Below, piece after piece: positions 5,927 through 6,630 of a stretch of DNA of 6,630 bases. A program made the position numbers and the translations under genes. Location: NCBI GenBank assembly GCA_910577235.1, contig CAJTMX010000068.1, forward strand, positions 1 to 6,630. The letters are read 5' to 3'. Origin of the DNA: an uncultured Acetatifactor sp. (GTDB taxonomy: Bacteria > Bacillota > Clostridia > Lachnospirales > Lachnospiraceae). Under the pieces are notes generated by a model. The model had not been told where the DNA came from, did no database searches, and saw only the letters and a program-made list of their open reading frames with translations. How positions within the stretch are numbered: the stretch's first letter is position 1; every line of letters begins with the position of its first letter.

Positions 5927-5938
5927 ATGATATGCCGC
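5918..5938 (+). other. hairpin across the VWA stop codon
   Basis: GCGGCATA (5918-5925) and TATGCCGC (5931-5938) form a perfect eight-base-pair stem with a five-base loop. The TAA stop (5924-5926) lies at the top of the stem. What follows is A-rich, not a T tract, so it should not terminate transcription. It may stabilise the upstream mRNA end or adjust expression of the next gene. Confidence 0.55.
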
Positions 5939-5968
5939 CCACAAAAATAACAGAAAGAAGGTATCCAT

Positions 5969-6625
5969 ATGAACACGAATGAAGACTACATCTCCAACCA
6001 GATCGCTGTCTACAAGAACAGCAAGACCCTGCTGGAATTCCAGGACAAGCTGAAGGTGGCACCCATCACATCCTATGCCCATATCCACGCAGGCGGAGAG
6101 ACAGGCGCAGACGGAAGGCGGATGCACTCCCTGATCGGCATCCTGATGAAGGATTATTCCAAAGGCACCGGGGATAAGGCCGTCACGGTATGCGCCAACA
6201 TCTCCCCGAAGGAGGCAAAGTTCATCTTAAGCCGCCTGACTGCCGGTTTCCAGGAATACACCTTCCAGCAGGACAAGATCTTCGGTGACAAAGACGAACA
6301 CGGCTATGCAAAGGTATCAAAGGTGCGGATCATCCGCGCCACAAAGGACAGCAAAGGCGCGGTGCGGAAAATCCCCTGGTATGTGGAAGTGGAGAACGGC
6401 AAAGGCATCCCACAGAAAAATGCCAACGGCGGGACGTACATGAAAGCCAATTCCTTCGTCAGTACGGGAAAGGTATATGCCAACTTGAGCGATCTTGACC
6501 TTTTTGACCTCTTAAGCAGCGTATCCTCCTACATCGACTGCTGGGAACACGCCATTGCGCCGGCACTTATCACCAAAGCCAAAAACGCCGTGGCAGCAAG
6601 GCAGTCAGCCAGGAATGCCGCATAG
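5969..6625 (+). CDS. conserved-looking protein of unknown function, last gene in the window
   Basis: I do not recognise a family for this 218-residue protein. It is soluble in appearance, with no signal peptide or membrane segment. The N-terminal region (about 1-60) includes YAHIHAGGETGADGRRMHSL, followed by a mixed alpha/beta region with AVTVCANISPKEAKFIL, and a basic middle part (KVSKVRIIRATKDSKGAVRK, about 116-135). The C-terminal part (about 165-218) looks helical and ends in an Ala/Lys/Arg-rich tail. The basic stretches would permit nucleic acid binding, but no known motif supports it. The start has AGAAGG (5956-5961) seven bases upstream, and the gene follows the VWA gene by 42 bases, so it is probably co-transcribed. 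It could be a substrate, adaptor or effector of the ATPase/VWA pair. The window ends five bases after its TAG stop, so what follows cannot be seen. Confidence 0.78.
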   Translation: MNTNEDYISNQIAVYKNSKTLLEFQDKLKVAPITSYAHIHAGGETGADGRRMHSLIGILMKDYSKGTGDKAVTVCANISPKEAKFILSRLTAGFQEYTFQQDKIFGDKDEHGYAKVSKVRIIRATKDSKGAVRKIPWYVEVENGKGIPQKNANGGTYMKANSFVSTGKVYANLSDLDLFDLLSSVSSYIDCWEHAIAPALITKAKNAVAARQSARNAA

Positions 6626-6630
6626 CATAA

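Noticed and set aside
5231..6127. Open reading frame of 298 codons on the minus strand opposite the VWA gene end and the start of the last gene
   Set aside because: It lies fully across two convincing + strand genes and their gap. It has no ribosome binding site of the local type and its translation has no family features. Long antisense frames are expected opposite GC3-rich genes.
1..6630. CRISPR array, tRNA, rRNA or insertion sequence
   Set aside because: No regularly spaced repeats, cloverleaf-like sequence, rRNA-like stretch or transposase-like product was seen on either strand.

Overview
The window carries six genes, all on the + strand. It looks like accessory DNA from a moderately GC-rich Gram-positive anaerobe, probably a gut clostridium of the Lachnospiraceae type. 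The grounds are purine-rich Shine-Dalgarno sites of the GAAAGGA kind, codon use rich in C and G at the third position, and a cargo of an SSB, a small XRE regulator, ATPase machinery and unrecognised proteins. That mix is typical of integrative conjugative elements or large plasmids. No integrase, relaxase or conjugation gene lies in the window, so the mobile-element assignment and the taxonomy are inference.

Layout. Positions 1-127 hold no gene, only an AT-rich stretch with a candidate promoter. A single-stranded DNA-binding protein (128-559) follows and ends at a convincing intrinsic terminator (584-639). After about 110 bases with a small palindrome and a hairpin comes the second block: a membrane-anchored protein of unknown function (751-1611), a MoxR/CobS-type AAA+ ATPase with a long unassigned N-terminal half (1657-3444), an XRE-type repressor-like protein (3456-3761), a large CobT-like VWA protein with an N-terminal HExxH-type zinc site (3851-5926), and an unrecognised 218-residue protein (5969-6625). 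Gaps are 11 to 89 bases, so 751-6625 reads as one operon. The TAG at 5-7 may be the end of an upstream gene cut by the window edge.

How it may work together. A MoxR-type AAA+ ATPase next to a VWA protein is a known pairing (RavA-ViaA, NorQ-NorD, CbbQ-CbbO, CobS-CobT): the ATPase hexamer remodels a target and the VWA protein acts as metal-dependent adaptor. No cobalamin, nitric oxide reductase or Rubisco gene is present, so the target is unknown. The membrane protein and the 218-residue protein are candidate partners. The XRE gene sits between the two machine genes and its 3' end lies in a 60-base imperfect inverted repeat, suggesting local control of the VWA part.

Most notable features: a Walker B motif with Gln in place of the usual Asp, a long insertion between Walker A and Walker B, a combined metallopeptidase-like plus VWA protein, and non-terminator hairpins in three of the gaps before genes.
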